DNA of 45,306 nucleotides. Source: DATCRE01 sp964235605. Its GTDB lineage: Bacteria > Bacteroidota > Bacteroidia > Cytophagales > Cyclobacteriaceae. Below are positions 26,847 through 35,176 of this stretch, piece by piece. Every line of letters starts with the position of its first letter. Position 1 is the first letter of the stretch. A program made the translations under genes and the position numbers. The notes under the pieces are model-generated. The model did no database searches. It worked only from the letters and a program-made list of their open reading frames with translations, and had not been told where the DNA came from. The stretch is taken from assembly GCA_964235605.1 (NCBI GenBank), contig CAXSCR010000039.1, positions 1 to 45,306 on the forward strand, given 5' to 3'.

Positions 26847-26923
26847 CACATAGCGATCCACAGTTATAAGATTATTAAATTTAATGGTTTAAATCTTGCA
26901 CAACGCTGCTTACATATAACGCT

Positions 26924-27594
26924 ATGCAAACACAAGCCCTTATTATTAGCTTCCTCTTTCTCAGCTTAATTTCGCGCGCCAGCTAGTTGAGAATATTCCA
27001 TTGGTCACTACAACTGGTGAAGCTAATATTAAAGTAGCACCCAGATTATGCCGTGTTATCTGTTCGCATTAAACGTGCTTCAGACATTGCAAATATTATT
27101 GCAACCACAGACGCCTTCCTTTTTAGTAAACAAAACGCAGACATAAGATTTATTGACGCTGAAAACAAAGAAATCATCGTTACAAAGCCCGAAGTCTTAA
27201 TTCGAAATACCTCCGTAACATTTATTAAAGAGTTTATAGTGACGGTTACAATCTCGAAGAGCTCCCAAAAGTCATACTTGATCTTTTACGCCATGATTTT
27301 AGTGACATCTACGCCATAAGCTATCGCACCACCAAACTAGAAAAATCTAAAACAAAGGCTAGAAAGTTGACCATTACAAACGCGAAGCTGGCAGCCATAA
27401 CCTATGCCGAAGGACTTGACCAATCAATTGGTAAGGCTCACGCCATTACTGAAGTTGAGATCCCAGTTAACAATTGGTATATAGATAAGTATACTCCTAA
27501 TCTTATAGAGCTCGTCTTTACCGACTACCATTACAATCCAGGTTATATAACCATTCCTTGTAAAGTCACGGCAGGTTTCACCTTAATAAAATGA
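26924..27594 (+). pseudogene. Frameshifted gene for an exported SIMPL (DUF541)-like protein
   Basis: From the ATG at 26924 a signal-like start (QTQALIISFLFLSLISRA) hits a stop at 26984. Reading on in other frames restores one continuous protein: LVENIPLVTTTGEANIKVAP, then DYAVLSVRIKRASDIANII onward to VTFIKEFIVTVT, then NLEELPKVILDLLRHDF through to TAGFTLIK at 27594. This needs frame changes near 26980 (-1), 27041 (+1) and 27250 (-1). The restored product of about 223 residues resembles the periplasmic SIMPL domain (a family called from its TTTGEANIKVAPDYA opening). Three separate indels argue for a real pseudogene, though sequencing error cannot be excluded. Confidence 0.75.
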
Positions 27595-27641
27595 GCTGAG
27601 GACGAATATCAGATCTCGAGCATCCAATGTCAGAGAATTAT

Positions 27642-27688
27642 CTAATGAATTTTAAGGATTCTTCAAGTAAACTTGGAATATTCATTAG
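27642..27688. promoter_or_regulatory. Inverted repeat overlapping the rpmB promoter
   Basis: CTAATGAAT (27642-27650) pairs perfectly with ATTCATTAG (27680-27688), and an inner CAAGT/ACTTG stem is enclosed. It overlaps the proposed -33 element. It could be an operator, a structured leader, or the terminator of the upstream pseudogene. Confidence 0.4.
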
Positions 27689-27704
27689 GTTTTAGCGATA
27701 TTTG
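27673..27704 (+). promoter_or_regulatory. Candidate promoter of the rpmB-rpmG-DUF4295 operon
   Basis: TTG (27673-27675) is followed after 21 bp by GATATTTG (27697-27704), one base off the TAnnTTTG consensus. The predicted start near 27709 leaves a 33-base leader before rpmB. Confidence 0.45.
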
Positions 27705-27741
27705 CAATCCCTTTTCGAAAGGGCTTTAAATTGAGCTTAAT

Positions 27742-27981
27742 ATGGCGAGAGTTTGTCAAATAACTGGAAAAAGACCGCAAGTCGGAAATAGCGTATCACA
27801 CGCTAATAATAAGACCAAGCGTAGATTTTTACCAAATCTTCAGAAAAAACGTTTTTTCATTCCTGAAGAGAACATGTGGATCACTTTAAAAGTGTGCACT
27901 AAAGCAATTAAAACCATTAATAAAAATGGTATTACAGCTGTCTTAAAAGACGCTAAGGCTAAGGGAAACTTGGTTTTATAA
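27742..27981 (+). CDS. rpmB: 50S ribosomal protein L28
   Basis: A 79-residue basic protein of the large ribosomal subunit. The family opening ARVCQITGKRPQVGNSVSHA and the KRRFLPNLQKKRFFIP segment are clear. The gene is the first of rpmB-rpmG-DUF4295, with 22 bp to rpmG, an order widely kept in Bacteroidota. Confidence 0.97.
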   Translation: MARVCQITGKRPQVGNSVSHANNKTKRRFLPNLQKKRFFIPEENMWITLKVCTKAIKTINKNGITAVLKDAKAKGNLVL

Positions 27982-28003
27982 TAGACCATAAAAAGAATTA
28001 ATC

Positions 28004-28186
28004 ATGGCAAAGAAAGGCAATAGAGTTCAGGTGATTTTAGAATGCACCGAACACAAAACCAGCGGCATGTCGGGCATGAGCCGTTATATCACAACAAAAA
28101 ACCGTAAAAACACTACGGAAAGAATTGAATTGAAGAAATTCAATCCAATCATGAAGAAAATGACTTTACACAAAGAAATAAAGTAA
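28004..28186 (+). CDS. rpmG: 50S ribosomal protein L33
   Basis: A 60-residue basic ribosomal protein with the family pattern KKGNRVQVILECTEHK followed by SRYITTKNRKNTTERIELKK. The zinc-ribbon cysteines of some L33 forms are reduced here: only one Cys remains, so this is the non-zinc (C-minus) type. It lies 3 bp before the DUF4295 gene. Confidence 0.96.
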   Translation: MAKKGNRVQVILECTEHKTSGMSGMSRYITTKNRKNTTERIELKKFNPIMKKMTLHKEIK

Positions 28187-28189
28187 ACC

Positions 28190-28345
28190 ATGGCAAAGAA
28201 AGTTGTTGCATCCCTTAAGAAAACTGACTTAAAGAGTTTTGCAAAGGTAATTCGCGCTGTAAAGTCTGAAAAGACTGGTGCTTATACCTTTAGAGAAGAA
28301 ATCGTTCCTGCTGAATTAGTTAAAGAAACATTAGCTAAGAAATAA
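28190..28345 (+). CDS. DUF4295 small basic protein (Bacteroidota ribosomal cluster)
   Basis: A 51-residue, lysine-rich protein that begins MAKKVVASLKKTDLKSFAKV and ends PAELVKETLAKK. It is too short for most gene tracks but is well supported: it starts 3 bp behind rpmG, uses an ATG, ends before a strong terminator, and matches the DUF4295 family found at this position in Bacteroidota. Its context suggests a ribosome-associated role, although the function is not established. No metal-binding cysteines are present. Confidence 0.9.
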   Translation: MAKKVVASLKKTDLKSFAKVIRAVKSEKTGAYTFREEIVPAELVKETLAKK

Positions 28346-28364
28346 TCAGGTTGAAAAAAAATTG

Positions 28365-28390
28365 AAAAGTCCCCTCGAGGGACTTTTTTT
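28365..28390 (+). terminator. Terminator after DUF4295
   Basis: AAAAGTCCC pairs with GGGACTTTT around CTCGA and is followed by a run of T's, 20 bases past the DUF4295 stop. This is a textbook intrinsic terminator separating the ribosomal genes from ftsY. Confidence 0.88.
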
Positions 28391-28437
28391 ATTTTATTTC
28401 ACCCATCTTGCCCCAAGTAACTTACCATCTCACTATT

Positions 28438-29394
28438 ATGTCAATATTCGGCAAACTGTTCTCTAAAGAAAAGAAAGAAACTCTGGACAAAGGATTAGAA
28501 AAATCCAAGGACAATTTCTTTAGCAAATTAGGGAAAGCAGTTATCGGAAAATCAACTGTTGATGATGAGGTTCTTGACAATCTGGAGGAGATTCTTGTTA
28601 CCTCTGACGTAGGCGTAGAGACTACTCTTAAAATAATTTCACGCATTCAAGACCGCGTTGCCAAAGACAAATACCTCGGCACGTCAGAACTGGATAGAAT
28701 ATTAAGAGAAGAAATTGCCGCACTACTTTCAGAAAATAATACCGAAGATTTAGATGACTTTGATATTCCAACTGGTAAAAAGCCCTATGTAATTATGGTT
28801 GTTGGTGTTAACGGCGTGGGTAAGACCACAACAATTGGTAAACTAGCAGCCCAGTTAAAGAAGCGGAATAAAAAAGTATTACTTGGTGCTGCTGATACTT
28901 TTAGGGCTGCAGCTGTTGAGCAATTAAGGTTATGGGGTGAACGCGTAGGCGTACCTGTGGTTGCTAAGGGTATGAATACTGATCCTTCCGCCGTTGCTTA
29001 TGATGCGGTGCAGGCTGGCGTAGACCAACAAATGGATGTTGTGATTATTGATACTGCAGGAAGGCTTCATACAAAAGTAAATTTGATGAATGAGCTTTCT
29101 AAAATAAAACGCGTAGTTCAAAAAGTAATACCTGATGCACCCCACGAAGTATTGCTAGTTCTTGATGGTAGCACAGGCCAAAATGCGATGATTCAAGCCA
29201 GAGAATTCACAAAAGCCACCGAGGTAACAGCGCTTGCTATCACCAAACTCGATGGCACGGCTAAAGGCGGTGTTGTAATTGGCATTTCAGATGAATTTAA
29301 AATTCCTGTAAAATTCATTGGGGTTGGCGAAAAGGTTGACGACCTACAGGTTTTCAACAAAGTTGAATTTGTTGATTCATTGTTCAAAAAATAA
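28438..29394 (+). CDS. ftsY: Signal recognition particle receptor FtsY
   Basis: This SRP receptor GTPase brings ribosome-nascent-chain complexes to the Sec translocon at the inner membrane. At 318 residues it has a short basic, charged N-terminus (MSIFGKLFSKEKKE) instead of a long acidic A domain, then the N domain (about 15-95) and G domain. The P-loop is GVNGVGKTTTIGKL, G3 is DTAGRLHTKVNLM and G4 is TKLDGTAKGG. I chose the ATG at 28438; a TTG at 28408 would add ten unlike residues. Its stop codon touches the stop of the convergent DUF6048 gene (TAATTA). Confidence 0.96.
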   Translation: MSIFGKLFSKEKKETLDKGLEKSKDNFFSKLGKAVIGKSTVDDEVLDNLEEILVTSDVGVETTLKIISRIQDRVAKDKYLGTSELDRILREEIAALLSENNTEDLDDFDIPTGKKPYVIMVVGVNGVGKTTTIGKLAAQLKKRNKKVLLGAADTFRAAAVEQLRLWGERVGVPVVAKGMNTDPSAVAYDAVQAGVDQQMDVVIIDTAGRLHTKVNLMNELSKIKRVVQKVIPDAPHEVLLVLDGSTGQNAMIQAREFTKATEVTALAITKLDGTAKGGVVIGISDEFKIPVKFIGVGEKVDDLQVFNKVEFVDSLFKK

Positions 29395-30084
29395 TTATTT
29401 CTTTTTAGCCACAGGTAGTCGTACAAACACCTGATAATTAAAACCCCATGTTGTTGGCCTATCCGTACGTCCAAAACCAGGGACGTCACTAGGAATCATT
29501 TCTATTGTATCGCTTGTTTTTAAACCAAATTTGAAGCGGGCAGTGTATCCCATCCATATAATTTTCCAAATTTTTACACGAAGTCCCGTAGTCAATTCAA
29601 ACCAACGCGCTTTAGTACCTGTATTTACATAATGCTGAGTGCCGGCTTGCCCCCAGGCTGGGTCATTTATCTCTAGCACGAAATCTTCTGAGAACTTGGA
29701 TCTGCCATATCGCATACCAATGAAAAACATATTTCTGTCAGGATCTTTTTTTAGAAAGTTCACATCTACACCAATACGATAGTAACGACCATCATTATTA
29801 TACGCACCTCCAGCGGGGAAATAGGTTCTGCCCCATGAGCCAAAATCTGCAGTTAAATAGTATCTGTAGAAATCAACATCTGCATTTACTTCCCATCCCG
29901 TAAAGGATTTTACATAATTACTTTTTATGAGACTTATCACATCGGTGCCTACTCTTATACCAGTAGGTAAAAATTTATTTCTTACCGTATCGGCGTTCTG
30001 CTTTTGCTCATCGGGTTTTTGGGCGAAAGCACCAAAAGGCAAAAGCAATATCAATATGCTACTGTATAACTTCAATGTTATCAA
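29395..30084 (-). CDS. DUF6048 outer-membrane-like protein
   Basis: The 229-residue protein has a signal peptide (TLKLYSSILILLLPFGAFAQ) followed by a run of alternating aromatic and polar strands with an aromatic-rich C-terminus, typical of a small beta-barrel (YRYYLTADFGSWGRTYFPAG, RYYRIGVDVNFL, NMFFIGMRYGRSKFSEDF). This pattern matches the DUF6048 family of Bacteroidota, whose function is unknown. The start lies 26 bp inside the end of the DUF6452 gene, so the two are translationally coupled. The stop codon is directly adjacent to that of ftsY on the other strand. Confidence 0.78.
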   Translation of the reverse strand: MITLKLYSSILILLLPFGAFAQKPDEQKQNADTVRNKFLPTGIRVGTDVISLIKSNYVKSFTGWEVNADVDFYRYYLTADFGSWGRTYFPAGGAYNNDGRYYRIGVDVNFLKKDPDRNMFFIGMRYGRSKFSEDFVLEINDPAWGQAGTQHYVNTGTKARWFELTTGLRVKIWKIIWMGYTARFKFGLKTSDTIEMIPSDVPGFGRTDRPTTWGFNYQVFVRLPVAKKK

Positions 30085-31285
30085 CGGTTGGGAATTTTGC
30101 TTTTGGATCTTTTACTGTTGGCGCTGTTACAAAATCATGACTAACAACGCTTATTGCTCTAAAAACTGTTTGAGGACCGCATACGGCATGAAAGGTTTTA
30201 GGTGTTCTAACATACGCTAATTGAAGCGTATTGAGTTTGCCATCCTTATGCGTAAATGTATAAGTCACCTCATCTGCCGCTGCGTTAAGTGGAAGTTCAA
30301 CCCTTGTGACGGCGGTGTCACTATAAATAGGGGTAGTCAAAAAATCAGCTTTCAGTGTTTCTAATTGAATGGTATCGCTAATGTTTGAACTCTCTCTGAG
30401 TTGCCTAAACAGCAATCTAATAGTATTAGTAGTTGGGCATCGAACAACGGTAATGTTTGTATAAGGGGGATCATGTATTGAATCGTTAGCCACAATAACT
30501 GTTTCTCCTGCCGGAAGATTGTTTCCGTCTACCGTTAACTTAATGTCTGAAATCAAATTTTGAACGCCGCACTTCGTAAGTATCTCTTTATTCTGAACCC
30601 TATAATCAATTGATATATTTCTTAGCGCATCATCATCAAGTTTAAAATCAAAAGTGGCTGATGACGCCCCATAATCTAACGGAAGTAAAAGTGAGCTGGT
30701 AGCAATATTCTCATAAAGAGGTGTGGCTTGATAGTCTGCTGTTACGCTTTCAATATTTCTTGAATCAAGCCTTCCCGCTGTAATATTATCCATCAACAAT
30801 TGTCTAAAACTCAACCGCATGATGTTATTGCGGGGACAACGGTAAATCTCAATATTAACGTTTGCCGGGTTAGACGGCGTATTTGATACCAATCGAATGG
30901 AATCAAAATCTTCTTTACCACTCAATATGGCGAGGTCAGAAACTATAAAACGTTGTCCACAATCTTCAGATACAAACTGTGTTTTTGATTTATGCCCTAA
31001 GAGGAGGGTATAAGTCCGATCCAAGCCTTTGATTATAAGGGTAGTCTCGTCTTTAAGATAATTCAACGGTAGAGAGATAGGTGACGTGGCGTTGAACGTA
31101 TCGGGCAGTATACCACTATACCCATCTGCTAAAGCTTGATAAATTGAAACCGTATCAGTCTTTCCATCAAACATTTTTCTAAAAGAAATTCCTACCAAAT
31201 TGATGTTTTGCCGGAAACAATCTGGCTCATTAAGGCAGGAAACGCCCATTAGAAGGAATAAAACGAACCAAGCTACTTTCTTCAT
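30059..31285 (-). CDS. Lipoprotein with three tandem DUF6452-like domains
   Basis: The signal peptide ends in GVSC with Cys17 as the probable lipidated residue. The 408-residue protein holds three copies of the same unit. Each opens with a cysteine after charged residues (EPDC at 23, IYRC at 150, VVRC at 283), continues with SFRxLxxD-like and PLNY/PLDY/PLNA strands, and closes with a Cys-Gly at 109-110, 239-240 and 369-370. The spacing is exactly 130 residues. The typical family member is a single domain of about 160-180 residues, so this is an expanded form. It is the partner of DUF6048, with which it overlaps by 26 bp. It probably sits at the outer membrane. Confidence 0.78.
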   Translation of the reverse strand: MKKVAWFVLFLLMGVSCLNEPDCFRQNINLVGISFRKMFDGKTDTVSIYQALADGYSGILPDTFNATSPISLPLNYLKDETTLIIKGLDRTYTLLLGHKSKTQFVSEDCGQRFIVSDLAILSGKEDFDSIRLVSNTPSNPANVNIEIYRCPRNNIMRLSFRQLLMDNITAGRLDSRNIESVTADYQATPLYENIATSSLLLPLDYGASSATFDFKLDDDALRNISIDYRVQNKEILTKCGVQNLISDIKLTVDGNNLPAGETVIVANDSIHDPPYTNITVVRCPTTNTIRLLFRQLRESSNISDTIQLETLKADFLTTPIYSDTAVTRVELPLNAAADEVTYTFTHKDGKLNTLQLAYVRTPKTFHAVCGPQTVFRAISVVSHDFVTAPTVKDPKAKFPTVDNIEVIQ

Positions 31286-31352
31286 TGAATTTTAATGGCT
31301 GTAAAGATAAGTTAACGCGTCAAAGCCCAAATGTTAGGCCAAGTTATTTTTG

Positions 31353-31360
31353 TATTTTTG
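31353..31360 (+). promoter_or_regulatory. TATTTTTG -7 box for rimO
   Basis: An exact TAnnTTTG match, with a TTAG in place of TTG about 17-19 bp upstream. It falls inside the first codons of the longest rimO frame, so a transcript from here (start near 31366) supports the TTG codon at 31382 as the real start. Confidence 0.45.
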
Positions 31361-31381
31361 CAGGCTCAAAGCGGGGAGACA

Positions 31382-32695
31382 TTGAAAACCAAGGGAAATA
31401 GGAAAACGAAAGTCAACATTGTAACATTGGGTTGCTCTAAAAATCTAGTTGATTCGGAGGTTTTGTTGACTCAACTTCGCGGTAATGGTATTGAAGCCGT
31501 TCATGAATCGAAGGAAGATGACGCCAGTGTTGTGGTAATAAACACCTGCGGATTTATCGATAATGCCAAACAAGAGTCAATTGACACCATATTGCGTTAT
31601 GTTGACGCGAAAGAAGAAGGGATTGTTGATAAGGTTTACGTAACGGGCTGCCTTTCTCAGCGATACAAAGACGATCTTGAAAGGGAAATTCCTGAAGTAG
31701 ATGCTTGGTTCGGCACACGGGATCTTTCCCGGTTATTAAAGGTTTTTAAGGCAGATTATAAACATGAGCTAGTTGGTGAACGCATTCTTACCAACCCAAG
31801 TCATTTTGCTTATTTAAAAATTGCTGAGGGCTGTGATAGACCATGTTCTTTCTGCGCTATTCCGCTTATGCGTGGAGGCCATATATCTCGCCCCATAGGA
31901 GAACTGGTATTAGAGGCCAAAAATTTAGCAAAGACCGGCACAAAGGAGTTGTTGATCATCGCCCAAGATTCAACGTATTACGGCCTTGATATTTATAAAA
32001 AAAGAAACTTAGCCGACTTACTTAAAAATCTTTCTGACGTAGAGGGCATAGAATGGATTCGTCTGCACTACGCTTTCCCTGCTGGCTTTCCCATGGATGT
32101 GTTGGATGTAATGGCCGAACGTCCAAACATCTGCAAGTACTTAGATATTCCGCTTCAACATGGGTCCAGCCGCATGCTGCAACTTATGCGCAGGGGAACA
32201 ACACGCGAAAAGACAGAGGAACTTTTACAAACCATGCGCCAACGCGTGCCCGATATTGCCATTCGCACTACCATGATTGCTGGCCATCCCGGAGAAACCG
32301 AACAAGAGTTTGAAGAAATGATGGGCTTTATAGAAAGATCTCGTTTTGAAAGACTTGGAATTTTTAGCTACTCTCATGAAGAAAATACACACTCTTATTC
32401 AATGCCCAATGATGTTCCTGAAGAAGTGAAACAGGAAAGGCTAGATGCTGTTATGGAATTACAACAAGGCATTTCGCTCGAATTGAATCAGGCCAAAATA
32501 GGTAAAACATACAAAGTATTGATTGACCGCAAAGAAGGCGGCAATTTTATAGGACGAACCGAATATGACTCGCCTGAAGTTGATAACGAAGTAATTATTG
32601 ATTCGCTAGGAGACTATTTGAGAACAGGTGATTTTGTTAATGTAAAAATCAATGCTGCTACCGAGTTTGACTTAACAGGAAACGTGGTTAATTAG
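31382..32695 (+). CDS. rimO: Ribosomal protein S12 methylthiotransferase RimO
   Basis: This radical-SAM enzyme methylthiolates the conserved Asp of ribosomal protein S12. The N-terminal UPF0004 domain carries cysteines of the auxiliary Fe-S cluster (VTLGCSKN, NTCGF, TGCLS). The radical-SAM core has CDRPCSFCAIPLMRGGHISR with the CxxxCxxC motif. A C-terminal TRAM domain (about the last 65 residues) binds the substrate. The longest frame opens at 31331, but its first 17 codons cover a promoter-like box and do not look like the family, so I placed the start at the TTG at 31382 (KTKGNRKTKVNIVTLGC). Confidence 0.94.
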   Translation: MKTKGNRKTKVNIVTLGCSKNLVDSEVLLTQLRGNGIEAVHESKEDDASVVVINTCGFIDNAKQESIDTILRYVDAKEEGIVDKVYVTGCLSQRYKDDLEREIPEVDAWFGTRDLSRLLKVFKADYKHELVGERILTNPSHFAYLKIAEGCDRPCSFCAIPLMRGGHISRPIGELVLEAKNLAKTGTKELLIIAQDSTYYGLDIYKKRNLADLLKNLSDVEGIEWIRLHYAFPAGFPMDVLDVMAERPNICKYLDIPLQHGSSRMLQLMRRGTTREKTEELLQTMRQRVPDIAIRTTMIAGHPGETEQEFEEMMGFIERSRFERLGIFSYSHEENTHSYSMPNDVPEEVKQERLDAVMELQQGISLELNQAKIGKTYKVLIDRKEGGNFIGRTEYDSPEVDNEVIIDSLGDYLRTGDFVNVKINAATEFDLTGNVVN

Positions 32696-32885
32696 TCAAT
32701 GTGTAAATTACTAATGTGCAAATTGGATTTTAGTGAGAAATCAAAGTTTACCAACACATGGACGTTAAAAAAATTGACACATTTTCAAATTGGCAATTGA
32801 TAATTATTCCTAAACTTTATCAATGAATTGACGTTATTCGATCTATGATTTCAACAAAGTTCTCCACCAATATCTGTTGTTGATT

Positions 32886-34487
32886 ATGCATAATCAAAAA
32901 ATTGCATTAGCCGATACGCAGGCATTCTCAACGTTCTTTTTAGATTACATTCAACAAGATCCATCTTTACAAAAATTTTACAATCGCTTCCCCAAGGTTG
33001 AGAATTTTAAAGAGCAGATCGTAGAAAAGTCAAAATCCTTTCAGGGAAACAATCGGAAGATTCTGGTTAGTGAGTTACAAAAACAATATCAGCTTCTTAC
33101 AATTTCCGATCTCGTAGCGCAAAACATATCCTCACTAAAAGATAACAAAACCTTTACCGTCACAACGGGCCATCAACTTAATATTTTTACAGGACCGCTG
33201 TATTTCATTTATAAGATTGTCACGGTAATAAACACGTGTAAACAATTAAAGACTGCTTATCCCGAATACAATTTCGTTCCTGTATACTGGATGGCTACCG
33301 AAGATCATGACTATGAAGAAATAAAATACTTTCGCCTATATGGAAAAAAATATATTTGGAATACCCAACAGACTGGTGCAGTAGGCAGATTTAATACCAA
33401 CGATTTTGATTCATTACTTAAAGAAATACCAGGCGACAACAGCCTATTTAAAAAAGCTTATCTTAATCATAACACACTAAGCCATGCTGTTCGATATTAT
33501 GTGAACGAACTTTTCGGCAGTGAAGGCTTAATAGCAATTGACGCAGACACGCACGAATTCAAATCGCTTTTCAAAGAAGTTATTAAAGATGATCTCACGA
33601 GCCATTCAGCAAAAAAAATAGTTGATCAAACAGATGAAGCCCTAAAATCACTCGGCCAAAAAACACAAGTGTATTGTCGCGATATTAATTTCTTTTATCT
33701 CGATAATAATTTAAGAAGTAGAATTGAAAGACAAGGCGACCAATACAAAGTAATAGATACTGACTTATCATTTACGCAAGGCGAGATTAACAATCTCATC
33801 GAAACACATCCTGAAAAATTCAGTCCCAATGTTATTCTTCGTCCATTGTATGAAGAGATGATACTTCCTAATCTCGCATATATAGGAGGTCCATCAGAAG
33901 TTGTCTATTGGCTACAGCTTAAAGATGTTTTCCAACACTTTAAAACTGCTTTCCCTATTTTAATGCCAAGGAATTTCGCCATGGTCATGGAACATCAGGA
34001 TGTTGAAAAGTTTGAAAAACTCAAGCTTGAGATCAAGTATATCTTTGAGGAAAAAAATAAATTATTTACCCATTGGGTCAAGAAGCATTCGCAACATAAT
34101 GTTGCTGTTACGGATGAGATGAATAAGATTCAAGAGGTTTTCAAAGAGTTAAAAGAACGAGCTGGAACCATTGATCAGACTTTGATTGCCTTTGTTGCCG
34201 CATCAGGAAAAAGGGCTACCAGAAGCATTGATAGGATTGAACAGAAACTTATTCGAGCAGAGAAAAGATTACAAGAAGACAAACTACGTCAAATAGAATC
34301 ATTGAAGGATGCGCTATTCCCTGGCGGAAATCTTCAGGAGCGAACAGATAATTTTCTTAATTTTTATAATCAGGATCCAACCTTCATACAAAAATTATTA
34401 ACCAATTTCGATCCTTTTGATTTCCAATTCAATATCTTGTATACAGAAACCCTGAACCTTCTCAATGACCAAGCAAGAAATTCGTAA
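32886..34487 (+). CDS. bshC: Bacillithiol biosynthesis cysteine-adding enzyme BshC
   Basis: It adds cysteine to glucosaminyl-malate, the last step of bacillithiol synthesis. The 533-residue protein shows the family signatures TVTTGHQLNIFTGPLYFIYK (about residues 92-111), YWMATEDHDYEE, and the C-terminal coiled-coil region (about 360-480) followed by FYNQDPTFIQ. Bacillithiol is a known thiol in Bacteroidota. The ATG at 32886 is preferred over a TTG at 32877. The end overlaps the next gene (5-formyl-THF cyclo-ligase) by 23 bp, indicating translational coupling. Confidence 0.93.
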   Translation: MHNQKIALADTQAFSTFFLDYIQQDPSLQKFYNRFPKVENFKEQIVEKSKSFQGNNRKILVSELQKQYQLLTISDLVAQNISSLKDNKTFTVTTGHQLNIFTGPLYFIYKIVTVINTCKQLKTAYPEYNFVPVYWMATEDHDYEEIKYFRLYGKKYIWNTQQTGAVGRFNTNDFDSLLKEIPGDNSLFKKAYLNHNTLSHAVRYYVNELFGSEGLIAIDADTHEFKSLFKEVIKDDLTSHSAKKIVDQTDEALKSLGQKTQVYCRDINFFYLDNNLRSRIERQGDQYKVIDTDLSFTQGEINNLIETHPEKFSPNVILRPLYEEMILPNLAYIGGPSEVVYWLQLKDVFQHFKTAFPILMPRNFAMVMEHQDVEKFEKLKLEIKYIFEEKNKLFTHWVKKHSQHNVAVTDEMNKIQEVFKELKERAGTIDQTLIAFVAASGKRATRSIDRIEQKLIRAEKRLQEDKLRQIESLKDALFPGGNLQERTDNFLNFYNQDPTFIQKLLTNFDPFDFQFNILYTETLNLLNDQARNS

Positions 34488-35037
34488 AACTTATCTGCAT
34501 AAAAGATCTGCATTAACAGCAGCAGAATATTTAAATATAAGTGGGCGGATTTGCGATAATTTATTTTCATTGCTTGACTTAACATCTATAAAAGTCATTC
34601 ATACTTTTCTTACTATCGAAAAAAATCGAGAGCCCAATACATGGTTGATTATTGATCGAATCAAGAAAGAATTCCCCCAAATAAAAATATCCATTCCACG
34701 AATTAACAATCAAACAGGAGGGCTTGAAAACTTTTACTTTGAAAGCCATGACCAACTCAGACAAAATATTTTGGGAATACCTGAACCACAACAAGGGATT
34801 CCAACTGAATCAAAAGACATTGATCTCATCTTTGTACCACTCCTTGCCTTCGATGCAACCGGCCATCGCGTTGGATATGGAAAAGGTTTTTACGATAAGT
34901 TTCTTCAGACTTGCCATGATAAATGCAAAAAAGTAGGACTTTCTTTATTTCCTCCCCTCGACTCAATCGATGATGTGAATAACCATGATCAAAAACTTGA
35001 TCTAGCAATTACGCCATATAAAATTCATCAGTTTTAA
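34465..35037 (+). CDS. 5-formyltetrahydrofolate cyclo-ligase
   Basis: It converts 5-formyl-THF to 5,10-methenyl-THF with ATP in one-carbon metabolism. The 190-residue protein has the family's basic N-terminus (TKQEIRKTYLHKRSALTAAE), a central IDLIFVPLLAFDATGHRVGY segment and the diagnostic GYGKGFYDKFL nucleotide/substrate loop. The ATG start lies inside the bshC end. The name fau/ygfA is used in some genomes; I leave the symbol empty because it is not uniform. Confidence 0.93.
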   Translation: MTKQEIRKTYLHKRSALTAAEYLNISGRICDNLFSLLDLTSIKVIHTFLTIEKNREPNTWLIIDRIKKEFPQIKISIPRINNQTGGLENFYFESHDQLRQNILGIPEPQQGIPTESKDIDLIFVPLLAFDATGHRVGYGKGFYDKFLQTCHDKCKKVGLSLFPPLDSIDDVNNHDQKLDLAITPYKIHQF

Positions 35038-35070
35038 ATAAAATTTCGTTAGCTGATTCAATATCAATAG

Positions 35071-35155
35071 CACTGCAAGGCAAAATCACTAACGCAGGTA
35101 GAGCCCTGCATAATAGGGCATCTTATAAGTAAGTAAGTTATAGCCCCGAAAGGGC
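35071..35155 (+). repeat. REP-like unit U0 (diverged), upstream of the transposase
   Basis: A decayed unit in direct orientation: CACTGCAAGGC, then AACGCAGG...GAGCCCTGC, ending GCCCCGAAAGGGC (35143-35155). It matches the order R1-R2-R1 of the intact units 35813-35886 and 35993-36073. Confidence 0.7.
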
Positions 35156-35176
35156 GAAATAAATATCACATAGCAA

